A stretch of 64,000 nt of DNA from Brachypodius melanocephalos (lineage: Eukaryota; Chordata; Aves; Passeriformes; Pycnonotidae), in the NCBI GenBank assembly GCA_013398615.1, contig VZSR01003807.1, forward strand, positions 13,784,091 to 13,848,090, in the 5' to 3' direction. Positions 52,045-63,325 of the stretch are shown here, one piece after another. Position numbers and translations under genes: made by a program. The notes under the pieces are model-generated. The model did no database searches, was not told the origin of the DNA, and saw only the letters and a program-made list of their open reading frames with translations. Every line of letters starts with the position of its first letter. The stretch's first letter is position 1.

Positions 52045-53024
52045 TTTTAAGATATACAAAAAAGAACCATCTACTTCAATACCAAGACAGCATTAAAAAA
52101 AAACCCCATAAGTAAAATATTGGAAGCAACTTAATATCTGTTAGGTTGGGCTCTTTGGCTCCTATCACTAACAGAAAAATCTTGCTATCACTATTTCACT
52201 AATAATTCTACTAGAATGAACAGGTACTTTTTTTTTTTCTCCAATTGCAGAACATATTTCCTCAGAGATCCAAATACTTGGGAAACAGAGAACAAATGCA
52301 TCTGACGAGAAATAAATATGTACAACAAAATGGATACAATTGAATGAGAAGGCTTAATCAATCCATAGAAAACTTCATGCCCACAGCTACTTTGGTTATT
52401 ATTTCTTACATATGTTGGTATAAGATTGTTAAAATGCAATGTTCACCTAAATTATATACTTAGTATATTTCTTGTACAGTTACAGCCTAGGAAAATTGAG
52501 TCTGGTGCCTTTAAATACCATTTCTTTGGAGATTCCTAGGAATGTAGAGGACTTTCCAAATGTAAAGTTTTGTGGTGTCTTTTTTTTTTTCAAATGCAGT
52601 GCTGCCAAATATTTTTACCACTAAATAAATGCTATTTCAGCTGTATTTGAGCAGTAATAGTGGTAGCTAATGGACTATTCAGTTAATCATAGTTATCCAC
52701 TCCCTGGAAATGCCTCAGAATATAATAAATGTTTTGTTTTCATTGTGGGCTCTTAAATTGCAGGCGTTATATAACACCCATGATATATAACCTATCTGTG
52801 TGAATACAAACCGAACCCAAAATCACTCCCCTAGAGTATTTCTAGTATTTGGAACCTCCAAAGAAAGAAATATGCTGCTGTTACCCACAGAGCTACTAAA
52901 ATAGCTCTAAGAGTAGGGTAAAAAATGGTTTTAAAGAACATTCTGGTTTAACTAAAATGTGGCTATTTGTCATCCATTTGCAGAAGTCTGAAATAACTGT
53001 TACAGAATATTTTTTAAACAAAAC

Positions 53025-53042
53025 AAAAAAAAAAAAAAAAAA
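53025..53042. repeat. (A)18 homopolymer
   Basis: A run of 18 A within a longer A-rich tract. On the minus strand it is a T-run about 140 bases downstream of the donor at 53182. Confidence 0.93.
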
Positions 53043-53181
53043 GGAAAAAAGGAAACTCAAATAGCTGAACCACAGAGATCCTTTCCTAAAGGGAAAAAAG
53101 GGCTGCAGATGTAGGGTTTCAGTCTGCCCAATAAGAGACAGAATAACCATAAAATCTTCACTCTGAGAACAATGCTCTCAC

Positions 53182-53280
53182 CAAGTGTTGTATCAATATA
53201 AGATTTATCTTGTTCACCCTTTTTTAAAATATTTATATAGGTTGTAGGAGTTCCTGCCAGTCTTAGCTCTGCTTTGTTCA
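53182..53280 (-). CDS. Internal coding exon (99 bases) of the same minus-strand gene
   Basis: Acceptor CTCCTGAGTAG and a strong donor CACTTG|GTGAGA bound a frame of 32 full codons, with two bases before and one after. The product includes NKAELRLAGTPTTYINILKK followed by GEQDKSYIDTTL. The preceding exon supplies one base (A), giving methionine at the join, and the next exon supplies two, giving valine. The acceptor lacks a strong pyrimidine tract. The protein reads as a mixed helical, soluble region, and I cannot assign a domain. Confidence 0.68.
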
Positions 53281-53431
53281 CTACTCAGGAGACATTATAT
53301 GTATTATGCTGCATGTTGGCAACCTGTCCCAAGGGTAGTGTGAGATATATCTACATCTATATATCTATATCTGTATCTATCTACAATATAACAGCTGGTT
53401 CTATCTCATTGCTTTGAGGTTGCCATTATAC
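53281..53431. other. Probable short intron with TATC-rich tract
   Basis: 151 bases between two phase-compatible exons. It contains a degenerate ATATCTATATCT low-complexity stretch near 53345-53395. Confidence 0.5.
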
Positions 53432-53597
53432 TGATGAGGCACAGAACCCCTGTAGTTTCTTCAGGAAGTATCTTCCAGATGTATTTTAAATATGTTTTAA
53501 AACAATGTTCGGCTTCTGAAGTCAGTCTGTGTTTTTCAGCTGCAATTGCTTTGCAGAAAGGATTAGACTGTAGGTCATAAAAGTATTCCCCTGGTAA
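53432..53597 (-). CDS. Internal coding exon (166 bases) of the same minus-strand gene
   Basis: The acceptor GCCTTCACTCCTTGAAG opens a 55-codon frame, and the donor CATCA|GTATAA ends it in phase 1. The product begins LPGEYFYDLQSNPFCKAIAA and continues with a charged helical part (EKHRLTSEAEHCFKTYLKY) and WKILPEETTG. This is the longest internal exon of the set and looks like part of an all-helical protein. It joins in frame to 53182-53280 and accepts a phase-0 exon from upstream, which 54134-54190 provides. The donor is average. Confidence 0.68.
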
Positions 53598-54133
53598 CTT
53601 CAAGGAGTGAAGGCAACCTTTGAAACAGTCTTCTGTCAGCTTCCTGGATGAAAGAATTCCTCCATGGAAGCATACAAAAACTTAGAAGACTTTCAAAATT
53701 AGAATATGAACAAAGTTTGGTATTAAACAACTCTTTTATTTTTCCTGGAGAAAAAGATACTTAAGTATTTGCTGAAGAAGTAATTTGGCAGGCCATAAGA
53801 GACATGGGAAGGTGTTCCAGTTTTAGCTTTAGTTTTGTAGAACTTTCTAGAATTTAGCAATGAAAAGGAAATCAAACCGAAGTGATTATAAAATGAGAGA
53901 TTTCATCATTCCTAGGAAGGAAAGAACAGACCAATGCAAGAGAAGCACAGGGAATGTAGCCACAGCCAGCTTCAGAGACTAATCAAGGACACCCCCAGGC
54001 AAAGGCAATCCAGAGGGGGAAAGAGTTCAAAAGAGAGGACTAGTTTAGAGAAGGGCAGCACTAAAGCACAGCAGTGAATTAACCCAGTGCACAGTAAGTG
54101 AGCAGTATGCTATACCAGGAGATAATTAATTAC
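53598..54133. other. Probable intron
   Basis: 536 bases with no repeat or exon recognised, bounded by phase-compatible exon candidates. Confidence 0.4.
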
Positions 54134-54190
54134 CTTAGAGCCCCAAAGGAGTAATTTAAGAGGTATCAGTAAGTACACATGCTGGGAGAA
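54134..54190 (-). CDS. Candidate small coding exon (57 bases), minus strand
   Basis: Acceptor GAATTCTTTGCAG and donor TCTAAG|GTAATT bound 19 codons with a hydrophobic product (FSQHVYLLIPLKLLLWGSK). Only this frame is open; the other two contain stops. Entry and exit are both phase 0, and exit matches the next exon at 53597. With so short an exon, chance agreement is possible. The hydrophobic stretch could be a buried helix; it is too short for a clear membrane segment. Confidence 0.5.
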
Positions 54191-54342
54191 CTGCAAAGAA
54201 TTCACCATGCAAACATGCAGGGAAAAGAAAGATAGATAAATGTAAGAAAGATACTGCAAAAGTGTTAGAAAAAGAAATGCAGCATTGAACAATCTTGCTA
54301 GTTCAAAATAAACTTTGCCGATGAGAATACTGCTGCCATCAC

Positions 54343-54391
54343 CTGCAGCTCAGCAGAGATCGATTTAGCACCTGAGCATTGCCTTTGGTGG
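54343..54391 (-). CDS. Tentative small coding exon (49 bases), minus strand
   Basis: Acceptor CTGACATTTCAG and donor CTGCAG|GTGATG. In the frame that leaves in phase 0 to reach 54190, it codes for HQRQCSGAKSISAELQ after one base that completes a codon. Another open frame exists but would not fit downstream. A second donor (CTCAG|GTGCTA) inside makes an even smaller exon possible. Confidence 0.35.
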
Positions 54392-54659
54392 CTGAAATGT
54401 CAGTGACCTCAGATCATCATACATTGTGACAGTGACAGGCAGAGAAAAGTCTGATACCATCCTACTACATGACTTCTGCTTGTTATCAATCATAAAAAGG
54501 TCTTCCATGAAGTTTCTTAAAACAAGCTAGTTGTAAATCTGATGTCTTGTATATTTGACAATTTCACATTTTGGTGATAAAGGAGATTTGTAACATCTGA
54601 TATGACATATTAAACTGGGTGAGGTTGCAAGCAGTTTACAAGATTGGATTAGAACTCAC

Positions 54660-54687
54660 CATAATTGCAGTAATTTGGATAAGTGTT
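54660..54687 (-). CDS. Tentative micro-exon (28 bases), minus strand
   Basis: The acceptor TGCATTAATTTCAG and a very good donor TTATG|GTGAGT bound 28 bases. In the frame compatible with 54391 it encodes HLSKLLQL and then a cysteine codon across the join. Exons this short are unusual, and all three frames can be read, so the call rests on splice sites and phase only. Confidence 0.33.
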
Positions 54688-54889
54688 CTGAAATTAATGC
54701 ATTAGATAGATCCACAATGAGAAGAACAAATTACCATAAAAAAATCTGAAGGGATTTACAGCAGTCTACAAGCAAGTCCTAAGTCAGGACACTACCTACT
54801 TGCAGAAAAAGAGAGCCTGATACATAGTCAGACTAATACTGTAAGCAAATCAAGTAATTATTTTTCCCCTACCAGCAGCAGCAAGGCCC

Positions 54890-55200
54890 TGACTGCATTA
54901 CTATATCCAGCTCTGCCTACTGGGCTATTGAAGGAAAGAGACAGCTGAAGGGAGTCCAGGTAAAAGCCACAAAAAAATTGATAACAGATGTAGAAGAATG
55001 GAAGGTTGAAAGAAATAGATTGTTTAGTCTAGAAAGAGTGAAGACTAAGGGAAGACATGATAACATATTTAAAATATGTAAAAATTTGTTATAAGAAGAG
55101 GATGGCAGCTAATTGTTCTCCATGTTCATCATGCAGAAGACAAGACTTATTATGCAGTTGTGGAGAAAAGCTTTGTAACACAAAGCCAGTCAGCCAGGCA
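54890..55200 (+). repeat. Ancient CR1/L3-clade fragment
   Basis: In plus orientation this follows the old CR1 consensus over about 300 bases. In order come GAGTCCAGGTAAAAGCCACA, a TGTTTAGTCTAGAAAGAG block, a GACATGATAACATATTTAAA block with AATATGTAAAAATTTGTTAT, then AATTGTTCTCCATGTTCA, and an ACAAGACTTATTATGCAG block with TGCAG. Its divergence is much greater than that of the 47.8 kb copy. It contains an accidental 88-codon open frame starting at 55057. Confidence 0.82.
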
Positions 55201-57640
55201 GCAGGTTATCTCCAGGTATTGCATGTAATGGTGTCACAAGAAGCGATGGCAGTGGCCGAGACAAACCCATGTGGAGATAAGCAGTGTGCTTGGCTCTCCC
55301 TGAAAGCAGAACAGCCCAGGTGATCCCGTGTGAGAACCTGTCCAGCCTCATGCTTGGCCACAGAAACCAGGCACAGATCAGAGCTTTCCATCAAAGAGAC
55401 TGAATAGTATGATGCAAATGCCATTTGTCTCAAGATGCTTGGCAGGAAGCATGGAGCCTGCAGGACAAGGGATGAATCTCTCAAATCCATTTAGCTGGTT
55501 AATTCCATTGGCTGGAAGTAGCAGAGAGCACTCACTCAGTCACTGCTGGATGCTCTTCTACTTGTTTAACATGCTCATGCTCAGTTTTACCTTTACTCCC
55601 CCTTTGCTGTCGATAGCCCTTTCCAGTGGTTTCCAGGAGTATAACCATAGGAGTGGTTTATCCAGACGATTCAGGTTTACACCGCAGCACGGCCATTGCA
55701 GGAATGAGTTAGTGAATGCCTTAGAATGAGCTGAGCAGGCTTTAAAAGCAACAGGCAGGGCTGAGGCTGCAGTGATGCCTGGCAGAGACCAGGCTGGTCA
55801 CCAAGGCTGTACCCAGGCAAATGGCATGCAGAGGAAAGGGGGTGACACACCAAGAGCTTGCACCATAGAGATTCCCACTATGGGGGCCCAGCTGGAAGCC
55901 ACCAGTGCCAAATCTCGGCCAGCGAGGACAAGCTGTGCAAGGCCACTGCATTGCAGGGACCAGCCATCCCAGCCACCGACAGGGCTGCTGTTCCCAACTG
56001 GTTGAGAAAACAGGATCAGAAACCCCAGTATGACACTGAGAAGGAAAGACTGGCTTCCTTGTGGGAACAGCTGGAGTGAGGCCCACAAGTTTTGTTGCTT
56101 TTAGAAGAGCTGAGGAGTAGAGATTAGGGAGAAAGATTGTGAAAGGTCCTATCCCTCACAGAAGGGCAAGCCTGAGTGTGCAGACCCTTAAGTGGCTTCA
56201 CCTGTACACTGGTGGATTCACAACAGGTTTCTTACTATTATTAATTGGGGTTTTTTTGTTAAGGAGTATAGAATTTAATTGACATTAACTGGTATTTTCA
56301 AAAACGAAATGTTCATGTAACCTGGCAAGTGGGGCTCACTGATTCACAGAGAGAGAAGCCGCATGGCCAGCAGGAGCACTTTGGGTGTGCTGGGTCTTGC
56401 ACACTGCTGCCAGGCCCCTCCATGGGTTTTCCCCTGTACTACAGCCAAACACTCTGCGCCTGACTACAGCAACCCTGGCATAAGGTGCCCTGCCTCTGCT
56501 TGAAGGTGCTCCTTCTAATGGAGCACATCCATTTTCCAAACTACAGCAGGCACAGAGGGCAGAGAGAAACATTTCCACTTCTCTTAACCTTTAACAAAAT
56601 TGCCTATAAAAACAAACTACTTTCTGTTAATAAAACAGAGAGCAAGGCAAACATATCCAAAGGTCTGTTCCTAAGCTCAATCACATGTAAAGACTGGACA
56701 ATGTACTGTGTATGTTGGAAATTCCTTTTTACATGACAATACAGACCCTAACTATTGTCCTGGCAAAATCAAAACCACTGATAAATGGGATTAAATGGAT
56801 GCTGTCAATTACTCAGTTGTTCTTTCTACTTTCCTGTTAAGCTCTATAGCTTTCTGAAAAGCTTCCTCAGGTTAGAGTAAAATAAAGGTCATGCTTCAAC
56901 CATTTTTAATGATGATTTCCATGATTTTCCTGGTATGATGTCAAAATTGCTGCATATTACATCAGCTTTTAATTATAAATGTAGACAACTAATGAGACTG
57001 CAGAATTTATAGACATTGAGATTTGAATTTTTAATGGTCCCTGTAGGAAACAAAAGAAGTAAAAGAAATAGTACAATACCAACACAGAAATGTTTGCAAT
57101 GAAACATCCTGATTACTCCCTTTTTATTTTCCAAATGTACTGAGGTAGCATTAATGTTTCATGGCCTAATGACCTTTGAAATTCATTTAAATTTAATAGC
57201 TGTTTGCACCTGTAACTGCATTGGGAGCAGGGAGGGGGTAGGAAGGAGCACCTGTAATTATAGAAATGACCACAAAAGCAATACTCAAAAGACTTATTTC
57301 TTCCTTTGATTCCACAGTCAGTCCAGAGCCTCTGCAGACTGTATTGGCATGGGTAAGGATGACTTATGGAGTAAAATCTGAAGGTGACTTCTCTATCAAA
57401 TGATGTAACTAAGTGGGATATCGTCAATTTACAGAAAATGCTTTCCTTCATTTTGTAAGATTGCCCTATTGGGCATCTACTTCAGAATTGCCATGGAATG
57501 GCAGCACCAGCTTATTGCTGTGAATGTAGTAGATATTTCTCCTTCTGCTATGCATCATGCCATCTTTAGGTTGCTGCATGTTGAACAATTATTACAAACA
57601 TTTATGGCAGCAGAAACTCTGAAGAAACTATGCCAAGTAG
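55201..57640. other. Non-coding or unresolved stretch
   Basis: No reliable exon or transposon recognised. A moderately GC-rich patch at 55.7-56.05 kb carries overlapping open frames on both strands that look accidental. The AT-rich part near 57.12-57.26 kb has homeobox-type TTAAT/ATTTA sites and could be conserved non-coding DNA, but I cannot test that here. Confidence 0.35.
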
Positions 57641-57756
57641 GGACTGAGGATACAGAAAATAATTGTAGTCTCCAAGGACAGAAGAGTTGTCTGTAGCTTC
57701 CTCGTTGCATTAAAGCATCCTTGTCTTGGTTTAACAGTTCAGTCAAAATCTCCCTG
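57641..57756 (-). CDS. Tentative coding exon, minus strand (left boundary unresolved)
   Basis: The acceptor CCTGTATGCTTTCAG is good. One base (G) completes a codon and an open frame follows, beginning EILTELLNQDKDALMQRGSY. The incoming phase matches the exon at 61860-61933, giving a tryptophan codon at the join. No clearly good donor was found; the frame stays open leftwards to about 57.56 kb, so the left end given here is only indicative. Without a donor this remains tentative. Confidence 0.33.
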
Positions 57757-60601
57757 AAAGCATACAGGTTGTTAAAGGAAAAGGCATCACAAAACTTCCC
57801 ATTACCAGTAGTAGCAGTAGGGGCCAAATCTCTTCCTAGTACTTCTCTAACACACATAGGCAAGAATGTTCCTCAGCTAACAGGTCACACTCAAAACAAG
57901 TAAAACAAAGAATTGGCCAGGGGAAGGGGGTGGGGGGGAAGCAAATTCTGTGATCATCCCTTTATCAAAAATAAAAAACCCCAAAATGCTGAGGCATAAA
58001 GCAATCTGTCTTCACTATCACATAAAACCTACAGTAAGCCACATGAAATCTTTACTTTTGAGCACTCAATCCAACTTTCATTAAACTATAATTAATATAA
58101 TGGATCATATTCCTATAAATTAGTCATTTATATAAGATGGGATGTTAATACAGATAGAAATTCCTGATTCCCCTGACTTTTCTGAAATTGTATCATTGAT
58201 ATGTTTGTATGAGAGCTTTAGATCCTCTCCAACAAGTAATAAAGCAGTAACACTTCACATCTGGAACAAGGAATGCATAGCATGGAAACAGGAGCATTCT
58301 AGTCAAAATGCTCAGGTGATTAGATACAATAAGAAGGAGAAGAAGCTGCAATGAGAAATCAAGGTTTATGGAAGTCAATACAGGACTTTCCTCTGATCTC
58401 CACAAAAGAAGCAGAAGAAGGAATTTACAGACAATCTGTGGGCACAATAATTGTCACTATAAAATTCATTATTTCATGACTTTATTGGTTTATTTTACAA
58501 ATATCCTAGCATGAGAGATTGAAGGATAAAGTAGAACATTTTTTACAACTGACCATCATTCAAAAAGAATGTAGCCTTTTTCAGTATTGTACTTAACTAT
58601 GCTAAGTCAAAATCTTTGGGCACAAAGTTAAGTCCTGGCTTAAGTACCTTGAGAAATAGGGTGATGGTGTGGGCAAGAGCTGGGCAGTTTTAGAAAAAAG
58701 GGAAGCTTGAAAATAAGAGATATTACACTGAATGGAAAGAGACAAGATAAGACAACAAGAAAGACTGTGGAAGTCCATATTTATAAGCACCTACAGAATG
58801 CTTATTTTGTGTTAATATAATCCTAGGTAGGTTGATTTCAGTACAGTTACCAAGAACCTCAAAGATTTTGATACAAAATCAAATTGTACTTTCCAGGTAC
58901 TATTCCAGGAGGATTTACACCCACCTGCTGGGGAACAATATTTGTGTCTTTGAGACCTTGTGCTTTTATGCAGTGCACTGTATCACACTCAGGATGAACA
59001 GATGCCTCAAAGGAAGGGAATGATGGACTTGGGTAACCTCTGAGACTAAAATTACTATTTCACTCTTACTACTGAAGCCCAGATTGCTGTGTCTTGTAAC
59101 TGATTACTTTCCATAGTTATACAATTTTAAGCTAAAGAGGCCCAATAAAGTTAAAAGCATTTGTTTCCTGTAATGAAAAAAAGAAAAAAAGATTTTTCAC
59201 AAACAAACTGTTACTCTCACTTCCTGCAAAACAAAAATAATCTATTATAGGAGAGAAGATCTCTTTTAATGTGATTACACATCAATTTTTGGATGCAACT
59301 ACAAGACAGCTTTATTTTGTATGTTTTTCCATACAAAACATATTTTTGCTTGAGCCTTATGTTTAAACAGTACAAGTAATTTAATAATACAGTTTCAATG
59401 TTCATATAAAATAAAAGCAGATAAGAAGACAAATCAAGGATGCATAGCTATTTGCATCTATATCCTGACTGTCCAACAGGGACTTAATGGTGCTGTAAAT
59501 TTTAGTCTGTTTAAAAGAGTCAAGCTAAATATCAAATTGGACTAAAAGCAGTCAGATATCTGGAATACTGTAATTGAAACTTCAAGGATCTTGGTGACAA
59601 GATATTTATTTATATCTGGGCTTATGGACACTCATTTGTAATTATTAAAATACGGCTTAATAATCACTAAAACTTCACTAAAATCATCTCAGTTAAAATA
59701 TTGGAACTTGGGAAACACTTGGTTCTTGAAAACGTAATTAAAAGCCAAAGAAGGTATCATATCTCACAGTGCTAATGAAAAATCTATCATCTGTTTCTAT
59801 CAAAAATGTGAAGTGCCACTGAAAGCAGATGGGAGGAAGGAGAATCTCAATTTATTATTTGTGAAAGATATCACACAGAATATTTCAGAGAATTAAACAC
59901 CTTTACATTAATTATTTTGAAATTCATGAAAGGCAATTAACACCATCAAGTAAGAGCTTGCTGGTGGAAGGACAGTTTCTGTGTAGTATTTCCCTAACTT
60001 TCAATATAAAACTTTGGGAAATCAGCCCAGTTTCAAGAAATGTCAGGTTTTTAAAAACATTTGAATAACATTTCATATTCTAGGATAAAAAAAGGTTTCA
60101 TTAGAAAAAACAGAATAATCTCACAAGCTCATCTACCTTGATTCACAATGTCAGGAAATTAAAAAACTAGGAAACAGAAACATGAACTGAACCAAAGGAC
60201 AAACTAAAGGTGTGTTTTAACTTATTAGACTTTAAAACTTGTACTGCTTTATCAATTGTGCTTACAATCAAGTAAGCAAATGGTCAAGTTTACATAAGCG
60301 TTATTATATTATTTTCTGTTTTGCCATTTTTGCCTTATTTGTTCCTTTTCCTTTAGGCACTAATCCAAAGATGCCCTCACATGTGCTTTAAATGTAAGCA
60401 CATCCAGTTATCCTGAACAGGTTAATATTTTATGTGCTTTGCTGGATTAGCATCTAGATTTTTAAACTTCATAATAATCATAAAAAAGAGTGGTAAATCA
60501 ATGGGGGAATCAATTCAATCCACTTCTCGAAGTATTGATGAGAAATCAAAACACTTATTATTATAACAGTTAAAGCACTGCAGAGTGCGTATATGAGTGC
60601 T
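57757..60601. other. AT-rich non-coding stretch
   Basis: No exon or repeat could be supported. An open plus-strand frame at 58142-58354 and its minus-strand counterpart have partial splice signals but no compatible partner. It may be intron of the minus-strand gene. Confidence 0.4.
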
Positions 60602-60758
60602 CTCACAGCTTCACAGAGATTAGCATGGAGTTGTGAAGGGACCCACAAGGATCAGTGAGTCCAACTGTTAAGTGTATAGCCTGTACAAGGATCAAACCCA
60701 TTTGATCATGATGTTGGTGTAATTAGCATCATACTCTGACCAACTGTACTCATCTCAG
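60602..60758 (-). mobile_element. tRNA-Ile-derived SINE with CR1-like tail
   Basis: On the minus strand the element begins with a tRNA-like head. It has AGTTGGTCAGAG (D-arm and A-box region), then GATGCTAATTACACC with the AAT anticodon position of tRNA-Ile, then TGGGTTTGATCC (B box, one change from GGTTCGATCC) and GTACAGGCTA (acceptor-stem end). The head is followed directly by GTTGGACTCACTGATCCTTG, TGGGTCCCTTC and a CTCTGTGAAGCTGTGA end, which is the 3' end of a CR1 element. A tRNA head with a LINE tail is the usual SINE structure. The tail implies mobilisation by the CR1 machinery in trans. This matches the SINE type known from zebra finch (TguSINE1); assignment to that family is from memory. 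The copy is diverged and not a working tRNA gene. Confidence 0.85.
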
Positions 60759-61859
60759 GATCTGATTGTGTTTCCAACAGACATATTCCAGTGGATTACT
60801 TTTATGCTTTCTGTTTTTGGCAGTGTTGCCTTTCAACCTCAAATGTGTTTTGATCCTGAAGACTGTCAAGGATGAAATAAAAGGGTAGGAAAGAAGGCAG
60901 GAGAGCTTTAAATTACATACTGCATTCAAGCATGTTTAATTATTGCTTTCCGATGGTCACTATCACAAAGCAGATGTGCAATCAATAGCTACCAAAGCAG
61001 CATCCATCTCATCCACTTACACAGGAGACAAAAGGGAAAAACATGCTATCTGCTCTGTAATCTTAGCATAACTTGAACTGTCAGGAACTGGTCATAAGTA
61101 CTCTTAAAGTGACCTGCCCCCGACAAGGAATGATAGAATACTTTTGAATTTATTTACTAGAGGAGAATCTAATCTATCCGTAAATACTTAATTGTGACTA
61201 AATTCTACCACAAGGTTATTTTCCTATCTACCTCTTTATATGCTTGGGCAGCATGCTTTTTTCTTATTACTAAAACTAACTTTATGCTCTCTTGAAATGA
61301 GTATGGGTGGATACTGATTGTGAGTCAGAGGTACTGCTTGGACTTGGCTCTCTGGTCAGTTTCAAGGGTGCCTTCCTCATCCTCTCAGGGAGCTGCTGAG
61401 CAGGATGAGCATCTGCTCCTGACACCACAGTTGATGGTCCCATGTGTCACAGGAAATCACCAACTGCTTCATTTGACAGTCACTAGGAATTTGGAAAAAG
61501 GTGAGGTAGACATTTTGCCAGTCTAGGAACAGATTCTACCCTAACTCCACAGTGGTCTCTGAGTTAATGTAAGCTAGTGTCTCTAGCTGTATCAGCATTG
61601 AATATTTTAGATATGCTTTAGAATAACAATTTTTTTAGGGATATAGAACATGTTTGGAGCAAAAATGGTGAACCACAGTGTCCTGATAACTGTAAAAACC
61701 TGGGTAATGCAGACCCTTTTCTGTGGCAATTCCTTTCATATTTTCACATGCAAGTACAAATTTTCAGAATAACAGTGAAAATTAGGAACATTTTATAGAA
61801 GGCATACACAGATCCTGCTCTCAAAATCTCGTCCCATTTCTAGGCAGTGAAAGCTTTAC
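60759..61859. other. Non-coding stretch
   Basis: No exon or repeat recognised. It may be intron of the minus-strand gene. Confidence 0.4.
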
Positions 61860-61933
61860 CATGTTGGAGGTCGAGAATCAAATACAAAGAGTAATTTTGT
61901 TGACTGGTTCCCACAGAGCTGCACCACAGTGGG
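61860..61933 (-). CDS. Candidate coding exon (74 bases), minus strand
   Basis: A very good acceptor (GGCTGTTTCTTCCCAG) and a fair donor (CAACATG|GTAAAG) bound 24 codons plus two bases. The product includes PTVVQLCGNQSTKLLFVFDS followed by RPPT. It enters in phase 0, as the exon at 63326-63430 requires, and leaves in phase 2, as the acceptor at 57756 requires. No family was recognised. Confidence 0.5.
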
Positions 61934-63325
61934 CTGGGAAGAAACAGCCACGACTACGCATAGTGCTGGGCACCCTCTGCTGGTTTCACAGCAGCAAGTC
62001 ACCAGGCTCGGGAAATAGATATCATGAAGTGCAAGCAAAATCCAGGGAAGAAAAAACATCTTAACTACAAGTAAGAGTAAAAAAAGACGGATCAAAATGT
62101 CTTTCAAAAATTAAAATAAATAAACACCTGCAAAACTTTTTAGATTCTAACACAGCTATCTCAGCTGTTTCTCCTTATGGTTTCTATCAAACTAAGAAAG
62201 ACACCCTACTCTCATAAAAAAGCATTCAGCATTTCCTGCATTGAAAATTACTTTTTTTCCCCTTTAACATAACTTTTATCAACATCATGGCTAGCAGTAA
62301 TTTCTCCTTCGTTTACAAGACTCCTCCTGAGTGTTGACAGGGTTACATGTGACCCTTCATGGTCTGCAAAGCTGACATAAACTAAATTCTTACACATTTG
62401 AAATTACCAAAAGCAAACCAAAATACCAAAGCGTACCAGAGTTAACCCTCAGCAGCAGCCGGCTAGTTAGGCCCCAATTCTACATTATAAGCAAGTGCAG
62501 CCATATATAAATCCCAATAAATTCACTTAACATCCCTCACAAATCCTTCAGTTTCACAGTTCTCCTTTGGTCACGACCAACACTCTTAAAAACATTTTCA
62601 ATCAGTAGCTAAGCATTAAAGAAAGGAATATAAAATCTCAGGTTTGTTACATCAGTAACAAAATCAGCAAGTGCACAGAAAACTTTTCAAATGCAACATT
62701 TGCACCTCTGTGAGAGGAGTTGCCATACAGTTTAATTTTCACAATAAAGAGGTTCTGTCAAAAGAAAAATCCTACGATGCTGACACTTGACAACTTGTGA
62801 CTTCCTATGGATTTGATTAAAAAAGTATCCATCATTTTAAAATGCAGAATAACATATTATATCAACAACCACAGATAAGATGACTGAGCTTCAAAGATCT
62901 CTCCTTTTCTTGCCCACAATCCACTCCTCAGTCCCACTAGAAGAAATTTCCCAGTTCCTGTGCTGTTTGGCTGTTCATCTTTGCATCATCCTCCAAGTCC
63001 ATTAAGGTTGTGATTCATTCACATGGAAATAAATGCAGAAAACATAATTTTTGAGAGAAGAAAGTTAATAAAGTACTAATGCATTTTGTCAAGGAGCACA
63101 CTGTACACAGAATCAATGTACAGGTACACAGGATACAAAGTATAAAGATAAAAGGTAAAAGAATAAAAAGAAACTAATTCACATTTCTTTTTCTGCAGTT
63201 GGTACAGCCAGAAAATATATGTTCTTTTATAGAAATACCATGATCCAAGAAATATTTGTTAAATTTTTCACCACTAGAAAACAACAACTTTAATGGCTCT
63301 CTGATGAAGAGTATAGGATCCTCAC
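61934..63325. other. Probable intron
   Basis: 1.39 kb between two phase-compatible exon candidates. It contains a CTCF-like motif at 61969-61983. No repeat recognised. Confidence 0.4.
61969..61983 (-). promoter_or_regulatory. CTCF-like motif
   Basis: The minus strand reads CCAGCAGAGGGTGCC, a 14 of 15 match to CCASYAGRKGGCRSY (T for C at position 12). It has the same orientation as the candidates at 11.54 and 32.46 kb. Confidence 0.4.

Larger units (their letters stand above)
51991..53181. other. Probable intron
   Basis: 1.19 kb between the exons at 51929-51990 and 53182-53280. It holds a 15-base direct duplication at 52015-52044 and an A18 run at 53025-53042. No other exon was recognised. 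Confidence 0.5.

Noticed and set aside
51801..52115. 104-codon plus-strand open frame with a possible donor ACT|GTAAGT at 51990
   Set aside because: It overlaps the minus-strand 62-base exon, which fits two neighbours in phase. No plus-strand partner exon was found, and the donor arises because the site is nearly palindromic.
54735..54765. 31-base minus-strand exon in phase with 54660-54687
   Set aside because: The intervening intron would be only 47 bases, too short for a normal vertebrate intron.
58142..58354. 70-codon plus-strand frame with an acceptor (TTAATACAG) and donor (CTCAG|GTGATT)
   Set aside because: No partner exon in phase on the plus strand. The acceptor lacks a pyrimidine tract, and the minus strand is also partly open.
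60602..60758. Functional tRNA-Ile gene
   Set aside because: The tRNA-like part has changes in the B box and stems, extra bases around the T arm, and is fused to a CR1 tail. It is a SINE.
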